From Couchioplanes caeruleus (GTDB lineage: Bacteria; Actinomycetota; Actinomycetes; Mycobacteriales; Micromonosporaceae), in assembly GCF_023499255.1 (NCBI RefSeq), contig NZ_CP092183.1, forward strand, positions 6,506,501 through 6,570,500: a DNA stretch of 64,000 nt, written 5' to 3'. This document shows positions 20,017 to 29,233 of the stretch, one piece after another. The notes under the pieces are model-generated. The model was not told the origin of the DNA. It saw only the letters and a program-made list of their open reading frames with translations, and did no database searches. Position numbers and translations under genes: made by a program. How positions within the stretch are numbered: the stretch's first letter is position 1; each line of letters begins with the position of its first letter.

Positions 20017-21359
20017 GAGGTCGCCTCCATCCGGTCCAGGAGGTCGCCGAGGGCTCGCAGGTAGCTGGTGAAGCCGACCTCGAACCAGTGCCGCGACGAC
20101 GGCACCACGTGCAGCCGGGTCCACGACCGCAGCGGCCGCGTCGACTCCTTCTGCTGCACCAGGGCGGCGCGTTCCGGGTCGGTGTCGCGCAGCCGCAGCC
20201 AGCGGGCCACCGCGACGCTCTGCCAGTGGGCCAGCGGGAACAGCCCGGCGTCGGCCTGCACCAGCCCGACCACGGCCAGCGTCGGGTGCCGCCGGGCGAA
20301 CGCGTGCAGGTGCAGGTCCGGCTTGCCTTCCTCGTCGGCGTCGAGCAGCTCCGGGGCGAGGAAGTCGAAGCGCGGCAGGTAGCCGGTGGCCGTGACCACC
20401 ACATCGGGTTCGACGCGGCGGCCGTCGGCGAACTCCACCGTGGAGCCCTCGAGCCGTACGACGTCCGGGACCGGGGTGATCCGCCCGTGGCCGACGTAGT
20501 AGACGAGCTGGCTGTTGACGACCGGGTGGCTCTCGTACGGGCGGTGGTCCGGCGCGGGCAGGCCGTACCGGGTGACGTCGCCGACCGTGAGCCGGAGCGT
20601 GCGGTGGTACAGCCACTGCCGCACCCGCAGCGGCAGGCGCAGCTGGAGCAGCTTGGCGTTGACCTGGTCGGCGGGGCGGCCGAAGACGTACTTGGGCGCG
20701 TACCAGTAGCCGCGCCGGGTGGAGTGCCAGACGGTGGTGGCCTGCTGGGCGGCCTCGACGGCGATGTCGCAGCCGGTGTTGCCGCCGCCGATCACCAGGA
20801 CCTTGCGGCCGCGCAGCTGCGCCGGATCCTTGTACGCCGCTGCGTGCATGATCCGGCCCCGGAACGCCGACGCGTCGGCGGACAGCGGCTTCGGCGACCA
20901 GTTGTGCCCGTTGGCGACCACGACCGCGGCGTAGCGCTGGACCCGCTCGGCGCCGCCGCCGGTGCTGCGTGTGGTCACGTCCCAGCGGCCGTCGCCGACC
21001 GGGGTCACGGACACCACCTCGGTGCCGAACCAGATGCTGTCGCGCAGGGCGAAGTGTTCGGCGTACCGCTCGAGGTAGGTGAGCACCCGGGCGTGGTCGG
21101 GATAGTCGGGCCAGTCGTCCGGCATCGGGAAGTCGGGGAACTCGGTGAGCGGGCGGGACGAGATCAGGTGGGTGCCGGCGTACACCGGGCTGCGGTCGTG
21201 CCGCCAGTTCCAGGCGCCGCCCACCGAGGTCTCACGCTCGTAGCAGTCGACGGAGAAGCCCTGCTCGCGCAGGTTCTTGACCGATGCGAGGCCGCTGGCG
21301 CCCGCGCCGATCACGCAGACCGCGTCGTGCCGGTCGGCGATGTCAGGGGTGTCGTGCAC
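20013..21359 (-). CDS. flavin-containing monooxygenase
   Basis: FAD/NADPH monooxygenase of class B. It has two Rossmann motifs, GAGASG for FAD near the N-terminus and GGGNTG for NADPH mid-protein, plus the FMO fingerprint FxGxxxHxxxY as FRGRIMHAAAYKDP, and the C-terminal VVTATGYLPRF segment. Such enzymes oxygenate soft nucleophiles (N, S) or carry out Baeyer-Villiger reactions. GTG 21359 has AAGGA 7 nt upstream; 448 residues is normal. It is coupled to the downstream nucleophile-less hydrolase and divergent from an ArsR operon. Confidence 0.9.
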   Translation of the reverse strand: MHDTPDIADRHDAVCVIGAGASGLASVKNLREQGFSVDCYERETSVGGAWNWRHDRSPVYAGTHLISSRPLTEFPDFPMPDDWPDYPDHARVLTYLERYAEHFALRDSIWFGTEVVSVTPVGDGRWDVTTRSTGGGAERVQRYAAVVVANGHNWSPKPLSADASAFRGRIMHAAAYKDPAQLRGRKVLVIGGGNTGCDIAVEAAQQATTVWHSTRRGYWYAPKYVFGRPADQVNAKLLQLRLPLRVRQWLYHRTLRLTVGDVTRYGLPAPDHRPYESHPVVNSQLVYYVGHGRITPVPDVVRLEGSTVEFADGRRVEPDVVVTATGYLPRFDFLAPELLDADEEGKPDLHLHAFARRHPTLAVVGLVQADAGLFPLAHWQSVAVARWLRLRDTDPERAALVQQKESTRPLRSWTRLHVVPSSRHWFEVGFTSYLRALGDLLDRMEATS

Positions 21360-21446
21360 CCGGGAATCCTTGCAGAACGCGGCGTACGCCCGGAAGAGGC
21401 AAATTCCCGGTTGACCGATCCCGTCGCGGCGGCAATAGTTAGGCTC

Positions 21447-21791
21447 GTGCCTAAGTATTACGACGAGCTCGACGCCGTCCTCCGCGCCCTCGCGGATCCG
21501 ACGCGCCGGGCCGTCGTGGAACGGCTGGCGAAGTCCCCGGCCGTCGTGTCCGACCTCGCGGCACCGTTCTCCATGGCGTTGCCGTCGCTGATGCAGCACC
21601 TGCGGGTCCTGGAGGACGCGGGCGTCGTCACGTCGGAGAAGCACGGCCGCGTCCGCACCGTGAGCCTGCGACCGGGCGCCCTCGACGTGCTGCACCTGTG
21701 GCTCGACGAGCAACGAACACCCGCGGAGCGCCAGGCCGACCGGCTCGGCATCCACCTGGCCCGCACCGAAGGAGAAGGAAACCTGAGATGA
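21447..21791 (+). CDS. ArsR-family winged-helix repressor
   Basis: A 114-residue ArsR/SmtB-type regulator: LDAVLRALADPTRRAVVERL is the usual N-terminal helix pair and MALPSLMQHLRVLEDAGVV the recognition helix. No CxC metal site is visible, as in the non-metal subgroup that accompanies AHSA1/SRPBCC proteins. It starts at GTG 21447 behind AATAGTTAGG and its stop overlaps the next ATG. Divergent from the monooxygenase gene, it may control both directions. Confidence 0.88.
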   Translation: MPKYYDELDAVLRALADPTRRAVVERLAKSPAVVSDLAAPFSMALPSLMQHLRVLEDAGVVTSEKHGRVRTVSLRPGALDVLHLWLDEQRTPAERQADRLGIHLARTEGEGNLR

Positions 21792-22444
21792 CCCGCGTTC
21801 GCATCGACATGTTCGCCTCGCTGGACGGCTACACCTCGTCCGGCGGCACCCCGGAGAATCCGATGGGCGAGGACTGGGGGCGCCTCACGGCGGCCTGGGC
21901 CGCGACCCGCACCTTCCATGAGCGGATCTTCGGCGACACCAGCGGCAAAGGCACGACCGGCGTCGACGACGCCTACGGCGCCGCGCACTTCGAGGACATC
22001 GGCGCCGAGATCATGGGCGCCGGCATGTTCGGCCTGCACGCGTACCCCGACGACCCGGAGTGGAAGGGCTGGTGGGGCGACCGGCCGCCGTTCGGCACCC
22101 CGGTCTACGTCCTCACCCACACCGCGCCGCGCCCCTCGATCGAGATGCAGGGCGGCACGACGTTCCACTTCCGCAACACCGCGATCGAGGACGTGCTCGC
22201 CGAGGCGGCCGAGGCGGCCGGCGGCCGGGACGTACGCGTCGGCGGCGGCGTGAGCACCGCACGGGCGTTCCTGCGCGCCGGGCTGGTCGACGACCTGCAC
22301 GTGATGATCGCCCCGATCCTGCTCGGCCGGGGCACCCGGGTGTGGGACGACCTGCACGGCCTCGAGCTCACCCACCAGGTAAAGACGGAAGTCGCCGAGA
22401 GCGGCACCATCCACGTCACCTTCACGCGACAGGACGACAAGTGA
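21788..22444 (+). CDS. RibD C-terminal/dihydrofolate reductase-like protein
   Basis: A 218-residue member of the RibD_C (dihydrofolate reductase-like) family: RIDMFASLDGYTSSGG at the start, an AHFEDIGAEIMGAGMFG core, and VRVGGGVSTARAFLRAGLVDDLH followed by APILLGRGTRVWDD at the end. The GGG motif binds NADPH. Substrate unknown. Coupled through 4-nt overlaps to ArsR upstream and SRPBCC downstream, a common actinobacterial three-gene unit. Confidence 0.88.
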   Translation: MTRVRIDMFASLDGYTSSGGTPENPMGEDWGRLTAAWAATRTFHERIFGDTSGKGTTGVDDAYGAAHFEDIGAEIMGAGMFGLHAYPDDPEWKGWWGDRPPFGTPVYVLTHTAPRPSIEMQGGTTFHFRNTAIEDVLAEAAEAAGGRDVRVGGGVSTARAFLRAGLVDDLHVMIAPILLGRGTRVWDDLHGLELTHQVKTEVAESGTIHVTFTRQDDK

Positions 22445-22902
22445 CGATCGAACGCCGGCTGGCCCACGCCGGATTCACGCTGACCCGCGACTACCCCGCC
22501 GCCGTCGAGCGCGTCTGGTCCGCATTCGCCGACGAGCAGGAGAAGCTGTCGTGGTGGGGCGCCGGCGACGCCATGGAGCCCGCCGAGTGGGCGTTCGACT
22601 TCCGCGTCGGCGGGCGGGACGTCGCCGAGGGGAAGTTCCACGACGGTCCGGTCTCGCGGTACGTGGCCACGTACACCGACATCGTCGAGCACCACCGCAT
22701 CGTCACGACGTACGACATGTGGCTCGACGGCGTGCACATGTCCACCTCGGTGGCGTCGCTGGAGTTCGAGCCGATCGGCGACGGCACCCGGTTCACCCAC
22801 GTCGAGCACGGCGTGTTCTTCGACCAGTTCCGGGCCGACGACAAGAACCGCGAAGTGGGCACCCGCGGCCTGCTCGACGCCCTCGGCCGCTATCTCGCGT
22901 GA
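22441..22902 (+). CDS. AHSA1/SRPBCC-type ligand-binding protein
   Basis: A 153-residue START-like protein: FTLTRDYPAAVERVWSAFAD opens the fold, EKLSWWGAGDAMEPAEWAFDFRVGG follows, and it ends with LLDALGRYLA. Such proteins form a hydrophobic pocket and often pair with ArsR regulators; no enzymatic residues can be named. GTG 22441 overlaps the previous stop. Probably the last gene of the operon. Confidence 0.87.
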   Translation: MTIERRLAHAGFTLTRDYPAAVERVWSAFADEQEKLSWWGAGDAMEPAEWAFDFRVGGRDVAEGKFHDGPVSRYVATYTDIVEHHRIVTTYDMWLDGVHMSTSVASLEFEPIGDGTRFTHVEHGVFFDQFRADDKNREVGTRGLLDALGRYLA

Positions 22903-22906
22903 GGCG

Positions 22907-23596
22907 TCAGTTCCCGGGCAGCACGAGGTCAGCGACGACCGGCAGGTGGTCGCTGGCCCGGCGGGCCGCCTCCGACTCCACCACCTCGTAGCGCGACACC
23001 TCCACGTCCGGCGACACGAACAGGGCGTCCAGGCGGAGCCGGGGCAGCGTCGCGGGAAACGTCAGGGGGGCACCCCCGGCCGACTCGGCCGTATCCACCA
23101 GGCCGTCCGCGACCGTGCGCCACGCCCCGCCGCCCGGGCCCTCGTTGAGGTCGCCGCCCGCCACGAGCGGACCCTCCACCTCGGACAGCGCCTGCTTCCA
23201 CAGCGCCGCCTGGTCGGGGCGTTCGGTCGGATCGGTGGCCAGGTGCGAACCGGAGACGGTGAAGCGGCCGCCGTGCACCGAGCAGTTGGCGAAGGCCGCG
23301 CCGCGCAGGTGGCGCCCCGGGGTCAGCGGATAGCGCAGGCACCAGGTGTCGTGCACCCGTACGCGCAGGCTGACCAGCAGCAGGTTGCCCAGCGACGGCA
23401 GGCCGCCCGCCGCGACGACCATGCCGAAGTCGTCGGCGAGGGCCGCGCACTTGTGCCGCCAGCGGAACCGGCGCGGCGCCTCCTGCACGATGACGACGTC
23501 CGGGGCCAGCTCACGGACCAGCCCGGTCAGGGCCGCGCGGTCGTCGCGCAGCCCGTGCACGTTGTAGCTCAGCACCCGCAGCGGGACCCCGGCCAC
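22907..23596 (-). CDS. endonuclease/exonuclease/phosphatase family protein
   Basis: Metal-dependent phosphodiesterase fold related to exonuclease III and DNase I. Visible catalytic points: Asn in VLSYNVHGL, Glu in VIVQEAPRRF, His in SGSHLATD, Asp/Asn in AGGDLNEGP, and Asp-His in RASDHLPVV. The 229-residue length is complete for a stand-alone domain. GTG 23596 is preceded by GAGGGGGA. The substrate could be DNA, RNA or a phosphoester lipid. It lies 10 bp downstream of the ROK kinase gene. Confidence 0.84.
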   Translation of the reverse strand: MAGVPLRVLSYNVHGLRDDRAALTGLVRELAPDVVIVQEAPRRFRWRHKCAALADDFGMVVAAGGLPSLGNLLLVSLRVRVHDTWCLRYPLTPGRHLRGAAFANCSVHGGRFTVSGSHLATDPTERPDQAALWKQALSEVEGPLVAGGDLNEGPGGGAWRTVADGLVDTAESAGGAPLTFPATLPRLRLDALFVSPDVEVSRYEVVESEAARRASDHLPVVADLVLPGN

Positions 23597-23606
23597 GTCG
23601 TCCCCC

Positions 23607-24557
23607 TCAGATCCGCCGGGCCAGGTCGGCCGCGCCCAGCACGCCGGCCGTGTTGCCCGTCTCGGCGGCCCGGATCTCCGCCACCGGGAAACGGCCCCGC
23701 TGGGCCAGCTGCTCCCGGTACGTGCGCTCGGTGGGCCCCATGAGCAGGTCGCCGGCGTCGATCACGCCGCCGCCGACGATCAGCAGCTGCGGGTCGAACG
23801 CCTGCGCCAGGTCGGCCATCGCGACGCCGAGCCAGTAGCCGATCTGCGCGAACGCGTCCCGGGCCACCCCGTCGCCGCCCTGCGCCGCCTCGGTGATCAT
23901 CCGGCCGGTGATCTGCACCGGGTCTCCCCCGGCCAGCTCCAGCAGCTGCGCCGCGCGGTCCGGCTCCTGCCGTGCCCCGGCGCGGGCGAAGCGGACCAGC
24001 GCGTTGCCGCTCGCGTACTGCTCGAGGCAGCCGAGCCGGCCGCAGCCGCAGGGGTGGCCGCCGTTGACCGACTGGATGTGGCCGAGCTCGCCGGCGATGC
24101 CGTTCGCGCCGCGCCACAGCGCGCCGTTGAGGACGATGCCGCCGCCGATGCCGGTTCCGACGGTGATCATCACCATGGAGTCGTCGGCGTCCCGCGCGGC
24201 GCCGAAGCGGAACTCGGCCCACGCGGCCACGTTGGCGTCGTTCTCCAGCACCGTCGGCAGCCCGACGGCCTTCGAGACGTAGTCGCGGACCGGCTCGTCG
24301 CGCCAGGCCAGGTTGGGGGCGAACAGCACGGTCGCGCCGGCCGCGTCGATCCAGGCGGCCGCGCCGATGCCGACCGCGGTGGCGCCGGGGTGCAGGGCGG
24401 CGAGCTCGGAGGCGACGGCCACGATGGTGTCCCGCGTACCGGCCGGGTCGTCCGCCGGGGTCTCGCGCCGCGTGTGCGAGAGCACGGTCCCCCGGTCGTC
24501 CACCACCCCGCCGGCCACCTTCGTGCCGCCGACGTCGATCCCGATGGTCAGCGTCAC
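23607..24557 (-). CDS. glk: ROK-family glucokinase
   Basis: ATP-dependent sugar kinase of 316 residues from GTG 24557 (TIGIDVGGTKVAGGVVD, the phosphate loop). The ROK signature is complete: catalytic Asp in LENDANVAAWAE, ITVGTGIGGGIVLNG, GELGHIQSV and the zinc motif CGCGRLGCLEQ. Actinobacterial members are the main glucokinase and take part in carbon catabolite control. An upstream in-frame ATG at 24668 lies in non-homologous sequence and is rejected. Four minus-strand genes from 25863 to 22907 appear to form one transcription unit. Confidence 0.92.
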   Translation of the reverse strand: MTLTIGIDVGGTKVAGGVVDDRGTVLSHTRRETPADDPAGTRDTIVAVASELAALHPGATAVGIGAAAWIDAAGATVLFAPNLAWRDEPVRDYVSKAVGLPTVLENDANVAAWAEFRFGAARDADDSMVMITVGTGIGGGIVLNGALWRGANGIAGELGHIQSVNGGHPCGCGRLGCLEQYASGNALVRFARAGARQEPDRAAQLLELAGGDPVQITGRMITEAAQGGDGVARDAFAQIGYWLGVAMADLAQAFDPQLLIVGGGVIDAGDLLMGPTERTYREQLAQRGRFPVAEIRAAETGNTAGVLGAADLARRI

Positions 24558-24579
24558 GCTGCCCGTCCCCTCTGTTGTG

Positions 24580-25371
24580 TCACACCGCGTCGTCGCCGGG
24601 GGCGTCGTCGCCCGCACGGCTGCCGCGGTCCTCGGCCGGAGCCGGTGTCCCATCTGCCGCCACATCATGATCTACGCTGCCGCTTCCCGCCACGCCGGTT
24701 TCGCCGTGCGACTCCGCTTTTGCGTAGTTCGCGACCGCGGCAGCCCACGGATCCGAGAGGCGAGTCACGGATTTCGGTGCCATCGATTCTTCGGTACGGG
24801 GCTCCTGGTCACCAGCCGCAGGACCTGTGTCCCTTCTCGCCGTGGGCGCGGCCTCGCGCGACGCGCGCTCGGCGGGGCGCGCTGCGGCTTCGTGCCCGGG
24901 CTGGGCCGGGCTGCGGGTCGCCGCACCCCAGGGGTCGGCGTTCTCGTCGATCGGGGGCTCCGCGACCGGGGTGTGGTCGGTCGCGGCGGCCCAGGCCTGG
25001 TCGGGGGTGGGTTCGGGGCGGGTGGCGGGCTTGGATTGCGGCTTGGGGTTGGTGACGCTCGAGATCGTGGCGAAGGCTCGCATGATGCCGGCCACCCCGG
25101 TCGCGAGCTCGCCCGCACCGGCGGCCAGGCGCTCGGCGGTGTGCGGGTCGGGATCGCGCACGGCGGCTATCGCGCGGCAGATCGGGCAGACGCAGCACTC
25201 CGCCGTGCCGGTCGCCCACCCGGTGCTGCTCTTGTGCTGCCGTGACCCCGTACCCGTCAAAAGCTTGAACACCTCGCCCAGGCCGGCCGAATCGCTGCCC
25301 TGCGCCATCGCGAGCAGCGAGGCGACCAGCTTCTCGGCCTCCTGGCGTGCCGAACCCGTGCTTCCCGTCAT
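24580..25371 (-). CDS. DUF5304-type protein with CxxC motif
   Basis: A 263-residue protein with a conserved first ~110 residues (AEKLVASLLAMAQG..., then ECCVCPICRAIAAVRDPDP with a CxxC pair suggesting metal binding or redox) and a long Ala/Pro/Asp-rich disordered tail containing two DPWGAA/DPWAAAV segments. The tail is typical of actinobacterial DUF5304 proteins; function unknown. It sits between an SRPBCC gene and glucokinase with short spacers. Confidence 0.68.
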   Translation of the reverse strand: MTGSTGSARQEAEKLVASLLAMAQGSDSAGLGEVFKLLTGTGSRQHKSSTGWATGTAECCVCPICRAIAAVRDPDPHTAERLAAGAGELATGVAGIMRAFATISSVTNPKPQSKPATRPEPTPDQAWAAATDHTPVAEPPIDENADPWGAATRSPAQPGHEAAARPAERASREAAPTARRDTGPAAGDQEPRTEESMAPKSVTRLSDPWAAAVANYAKAESHGETGVAGSGSVDHDVAADGTPAPAEDRGSRAGDDAPGDDAV

Positions 25372-25410
25372 CGTCCCCAGCCCCTCACCGGCGCTCGCCG
25401 CGGACGGCCG

Positions 25411-25863
25411 TCATGCGCGGGCGAGGCTCTCGACCCGGCGCTTCAGCTCCTTCAGCGCCGTGTCCATGATCATCTTCTCGGCCTTGCGCTTGAACATGCC
25501 GAGCATGCCGATGTTGAGCTCCACCTCGAGCGTGTACGTCACCGTCGTCGTGCCGTCGCCGGCGTCGGTGAGGTCGTACGAGCCGTCCAGCGATTTCTGC
25601 ATCTTCGACGGTGCCACGAGATGCCACTCGATGCGCGACAGGTCCTCGGCGTACGCGTACTCCAGCGTGTAGTCGTCGGCGAGCGGACCGGCGTCGATGA
25701 CGAACCGGACCTGTGCCGCGTACCCGTCCTCGTACTCCTCGAGGACCTCCACCTGCTTCATCGCGTCCGCCCACTCGGGGTAGCGGGGGAAGTCGCAGAT
25801 CACCGCGGCCACCTGATCGAGGGAGGCCTGGACCTGGATCGACTGCGTCGAGCTGTCCGCCAT
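25411..25863 (-). CDS. SRPBCC/polyketide cyclase-like protein
   Basis: A 150-residue START-like fold: IQVQASLDQVAAVICDFPRYPEWADAM is the classic N-terminal strand-helix of the actinobacterial family, ending LKELKRRVESLARA as the long C-terminal helix. It likely binds a lipid or hydrophobic metabolite. First gene of the minus-strand run leading to glucokinase; the divergent sensor kinase starts 95 bp away. Confidence 0.85.
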   Translation of the reverse strand: MADSSTQSIQVQASLDQVAAVICDFPRYPEWADAMKQVEVLEEYEDGYAAQVRFVIDAGPLADDYTLEYAYAEDLSRIEWHLVAPSKMQKSLDGSYDLTDAGDGTTTVTYTLEVELNIGMLGMFKRKAEKMIMDTALKELKRRVESLARA

Positions 25864-25958
25864 GGCTGGCAGGCTACCCCGTGCCGCCCGCGATACCGAC
25901 GAGCCCCGGCCGCATCGGCGATGGGCCGCCGGGCGGCGGTCCGGCTACGATCCGTCAC

Positions 25959-27650
25959 GTGCCAGCCTCAGCCAGCGCTCCCGTGCGCGTCCACCCGCTC
26001 GCGGTGGCGGCCCGTCTCGTCATGCTCGCCCTCGTCGCGGCGCTCACCCTGATCGCCACGCAGGACGCGGGGCAGCTGCGCTGGATCGCGTTGCTGCTGG
26101 TCGCGGCGCTGCCGGCGTTCTTCGCCCCGGACCACCGCATCGCCGCGCCGCTCGGGCGCCTGGCCGAGGTGGCCGTCACCGGGCTCGCGGCCGGCTCGGT
26201 CGCCGCGGCCGCGAACATCCGCGGCACCGTCGACGCCGGGTTCGGCGCCGAGGCCGTGCTGCCGTACCTCGCCGTGCCGCTGCTGACCGCCGCGCTGCGC
26301 CGGCGACCCACCGAGGGCGCCGCCCTGCTGGGGGTCGCCGCGGTCGCGATGGTGATCGGCGGCGTGATCGTCGAGGACGGCGACACGATCATCACCCAGG
26401 CCGGCTACCTCGCCGCCGGCGGGCAGTGGCTCGTGCTCGGCGCCATCGTCACCTTCGCCGCCGACACCATGCGGCAGCTGATGGCGCCGGCCGAGAACAC
26501 CCCCCAGCCGTACGCGGAAGCCACCCGCCTGCTGACCCAGCTGCGCAGCGTCGCCCGGTCCCTGCCCGGCGCCACGCTCGACCCGGGCGGCATCTCCGAG
26601 CACCTCCTCGAGGAGCTGCGCGTGGTGGCCCCCGGGCACCGCGCGGCCGTGCTCTCGGCCAGCGGCGGCGGCCGGCTGGTGGTGCTCGCCCAGACCGGTG
26701 CCGAACGCGTCGACTGGGAGGTCACCCTCGACGCCGACTCCGCCATCGCCGACGCGTGGGCCACCCAGCAGCCGCAGACCGCCTCCCGCTCGCAGGCGCG
26801 CTCGCACCGGGGCGGGGACGCGTCCTCACTGGTGGTGCCGCTCGTCGCGGGCGTACGCACGATCGGGCTCGTGATCCTCGAGGCGGACGTGCCCAGCGCG
26901 TACCCGTCGGCGGTGATCTCCCGGGTGACCGAGGTGACCGGCCCGGCGGCCCTGCGGCTGGAGGCCGCGCTGCTCTTCGACGAGGTCCGCTCGCTGGCGA
27001 CCAACGAGGAACGCCAGCGGCTGGCCCGCGAGATCCACGACGGCGTGGCGCAGGAGCTCGTGATGGTCGGCTACGGCATCGACAACGCGCAGGCGACGCT
27101 GCCCGAGGGCGCCGAGGAGACCGCCGAGGAGCTGCGTACGCTGCGCGGCGAGGTCACCCGGGTGATCACCGAGCTGCGGCTGAGCCTGTTCGAGCTGCGC
27201 TCCGAGGTGGACCGCAACGGCGGCCTGGCCGCGGCGATCGCCGAGTACGCCCGCACCCTCGGCACATCGGCCGGCCTGCGCGTGCACTTCACCTTCGACG
27301 AGTCGACCGCCCGCCTGCCCGCCGCCACCGAGGCGGAGCTGCTGCGCATCGCCCAGGAGGCGATCACCAACGCGCGCAAGCACGCCGGCGCCTCCAACCT
27401 GTGGGTGACCTGCACCGTCGACCCCCCGTACGCGGAGATCGAGGTCTCCGACGACGGCAAGGGCTTCGCCGACGACCGGCCCGACGGCCGCTACGGCCTT
27501 GCGATCATGGCGGAGAGAGCGGAACGTATCCGTGGCCGTCTGGAGATCCGGCCGCGACACCCCAGCGGGACAACCGTAGCGGTAGTGCTCGGAACCTCCG
27601 CTCGGCGCGATAGCGTGCGGGATAGCGTTTCCGCACCAGAAGGGGAGTAA
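25959..27650 (+). CDS. NarL/DesK-type sensor histidine kinase
   Basis: Membrane sensor of 563 residues: about five hydrophobic segments between 15 and 170, a GAF-like region (about 200-345), a HisKA_3 dimerisation domain with phosphoacceptor His360 (LAREIHDGVAQELVM), and an HATPase domain (EAITNARKHAG N-box, VSDDGKGF, RYGLAIMAERAE). GTG 25959 is chosen because the upstream TACGAT ends 7 nt before it, fitting a leaderless start, and because the hydrophobic N-terminus follows directly. Its partner regulator follows after 7 bp. Confidence 0.93.
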   Translation: MPASASAPVRVHPLAVAARLVMLALVAALTLIATQDAGQLRWIALLLVAALPAFFAPDHRIAAPLGRLAEVAVTGLAAGSVAAAANIRGTVDAGFGAEAVLPYLAVPLLTAALRRRPTEGAALLGVAAVAMVIGGVIVEDGDTIITQAGYLAAGGQWLVLGAIVTFAADTMRQLMAPAENTPQPYAEATRLLTQLRSVARSLPGATLDPGGISEHLLEELRVVAPGHRAAVLSASGGGRLVVLAQTGAERVDWEVTLDADSAIADAWATQQPQTASRSQARSHRGGDASSLVVPLVAGVRTIGLVILEADVPSAYPSAVISRVTEVTGPAALRLEAALLFDEVRSLATNEERQRLAREIHDGVAQELVMVGYGIDNAQATLPEGAEETAEELRTLRGEVTRVITELRLSLFELRSEVDRNGGLAAAIAEYARTLGTSAGLRVHFTFDESTARLPAATEAELLRIAQEAITNARKHAGASNLWVTCTVDPPYAEIEVSDDGKGFADDRPDGRYGLAIMAERAERIRGRLEIRPRHPSGTTVAVVLGTSARRDSVRDSVSAPEGE

Positions 27651-27657
27651 CCCGAGC

Positions 27658-28326
27658 ATGTCGACCAGTCCGATGCCGACGACCCGCACCAAGGTGCTCC
27701 TCGTCGACGATCACGACCTGATCCGTAAGGGGCTGCGGCACGCGTTCGAGCGGGACCGGCAGTTCGAGGTGGTCGGCGAGGCTGCCACGGCCGCCGAGGC
27801 GGTCCGCCAGGCCGGCGCCCTCCAGCCCGACGTGGTCATCATGGACCTGCGTCTGCCCGACGGCAGCGGCCTCGAGGCCACCCGGGCCCTGCGCAAGAAC
27901 AACGCCAACATGGGCATCGTGGTGCTGACCATGTACGCGGGCGACGACCAGCTCTTCGGCGCCCTCGAGGCCGGAGCCAGCGCGTTCGTCCCGAAGACCG
28001 CCCCGGCCGACGAGGTCGTCGCGGCAGCCCGCCACGCGGCGTCCGCACCGAGCGCCTTCACGGCGGCCGACCTCGCGGAGGCGATGAAGCGCCGCCTCGC
28101 CCCGTCCGGCCCCCAGCTCTCCCCCCGCGAGGGCCAGGTCCTGCGCCTGCTCGCCGACGGCATGAGCGTGGCGGGAATCGCCAAGCAGCTGTTCGTCTCG
28201 GAGTCCACGGCCAAGACGCACATCTCGAAGCTGTACGAGAAGCTCGGAGCGGCCAACCGGGCCCAGGCGCTGATGACGGCGCTGCGGCTGGGGCTGCTCG
28301 AGGCACCGGACGCACCGAAGTTCTGA
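27658..28326 (+). CDS. LuxR-type response regulator
   Basis: A 222-residue NarL-family regulator: receiver (about 11-125) with acidic pair Asp17-Asp18, phosphoacceptor Asp63 (VIMDLRLPDGSG) and Lys114 (FVPKTAP), then a LuxR helix-turn-helix (LSPREGQVLRLLADGM, VSESTAKTHISKLYEKLG). AGGGGAG precedes the ATG. It is the partner of the upstream kinase; the signal and targets are unknown. Confidence 0.94.
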   Translation: MSTSPMPTTRTKVLLVDDHDLIRKGLRHAFERDRQFEVVGEAATAAEAVRQAGALQPDVVIMDLRLPDGSGLEATRALRKNNANMGIVVLTMYAGDDQLFGALEAGASAFVPKTAPADEVVAAARHAASAPSAFTAADLAEAMKRRLAPSGPQLSPREGQVLRLLADGMSVAGIAKQLFVSESTAKTHISKLYEKLGAANRAQALMTALRLGLLEAPDAPKF

Positions 28327-28686
28327 GGGGTCACCCCTCGCGCGCCGCTCCGCCCGTCACCGGTCCCTGGTGGCGGGCGGCGCTGCTTGCGGCCGGGGTG
28401 GACGCCGAGCCGGCGCTCTGCGGCGCCCGCCGTTCTTTGACCGCGCTTTCTCCCGGACTGTGCTCTCTTCCCGGCTGTGTTTGCCTGCGCGCTGCTCCCT
28501 CGAGCGCTCCCCCTTCGTGCCACGCCGTCCTTCTCCAGCCCCTCGTCGCCCGGCCCCGCGCGCTTTCGTCCGCGCCTACCCGGGACTGCGCGGACCGCAC
28601 GGCAGGGTGACGGATCGCCTGTCCCGGCAGGATCCGGGCAACTTCGGCGTTTCTGGATTTCTCGGGGCCGTCGGGACGTCCCGCCC
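28327..28686. other. 360-bp intergenic stretch without a gene
   Basis: Between the response regulator and the convergent DUF4395 gene no frame shows natural protein character. The plus strand is unusually pyrimidine-rich between about 28435 and 28560 (CTTTCTCCCGG, CTCTCTTCCCGG). No strong hairpin or repeat was found by eye; small RNA content cannot be excluded. Confidence 0.4.
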
Positions 28687-29100
28687 TCAGACGCGACGTG
28701 TGGTGAGCCGCCGGATCCCCAGATAGGCCTCGCATCCCAGGCACAGCCCGAACGCGGCGTTGAGGAAGGCCGCCAGCAACGCGAACGCCGCGAAGATCAG
28801 CCCGACCGCCGGCGCCCCGGCCAGATAACCCACCGCCGCCACGCCCACGAACAGCAGCCCCACGAGCTGCGCGAACCGCACGGGCGCCGCATCCTCGCGC
28901 TCGGCGGGCGGCCCCAGCCGGGGCGCGACCAGGCCACGGAAGAGCACGGCGTACGGGCCGCGGCGCGGATCGGCGGCCGTGATCGCGAAGACCACCGCCT
29001 GCGCGGCCGCGAGCCACCCCCAGCCGGTCGCGAGAACGACGACGAGCACCACGCTGGTCACCGCCGCGGCGAACCGCGGACCACGGGCATCGAGCTGCAT
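28687..29100 (-). CDS. DUF4395 membrane protein
   Basis: About 137 residues with four hydrophobic helices and the family motifs DARGPRFAAAVT, RLGPPAEREDAAPVRFAQ and FLNAAFGLCLGCEAYL (a CxxC pair near the C-terminus). DUF4395 genes habitually follow thioredoxin-like genes in actinobacteria, as here, suggesting a membrane step in thiol-disulfide handling. ATG 29100 is preferred because homology starts there; an alternative ATG at 29151 adds 17 unmatched residues. Confidence 0.8.
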   Translation of the reverse strand: MQLDARGPRFAAAVTSVVLVVVLATGWGWLAAAQAVVFAITAADPRRGPYAVLFRGLVAPRLGPPAEREDAAPVRFAQLVGLLFVGVAAVGYLAGAPAVGLIFAAFALLAAFLNAAFGLCLGCEAYLGIRRLTTRRV

Positions 29101-29233
29101 GCCGAGGACTCTCGCACGCCACGGCGCCGTCGCCACCGTGATTGCCATCACCGGCCAGAAGGTGCCAAAGACCAGCTCAGCCGCCGGCGCGGACGCCGAC
29201 GGTCGAGTCGGCGGCGCTGACGCCGGCGATTCG

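Noticed and set aside
20088..21446. Plus-strand open frame ahead of arsR
   Set aside because: It is antisense to the flavin monooxygenase; the real ArsR domain begins at GTG 21447.
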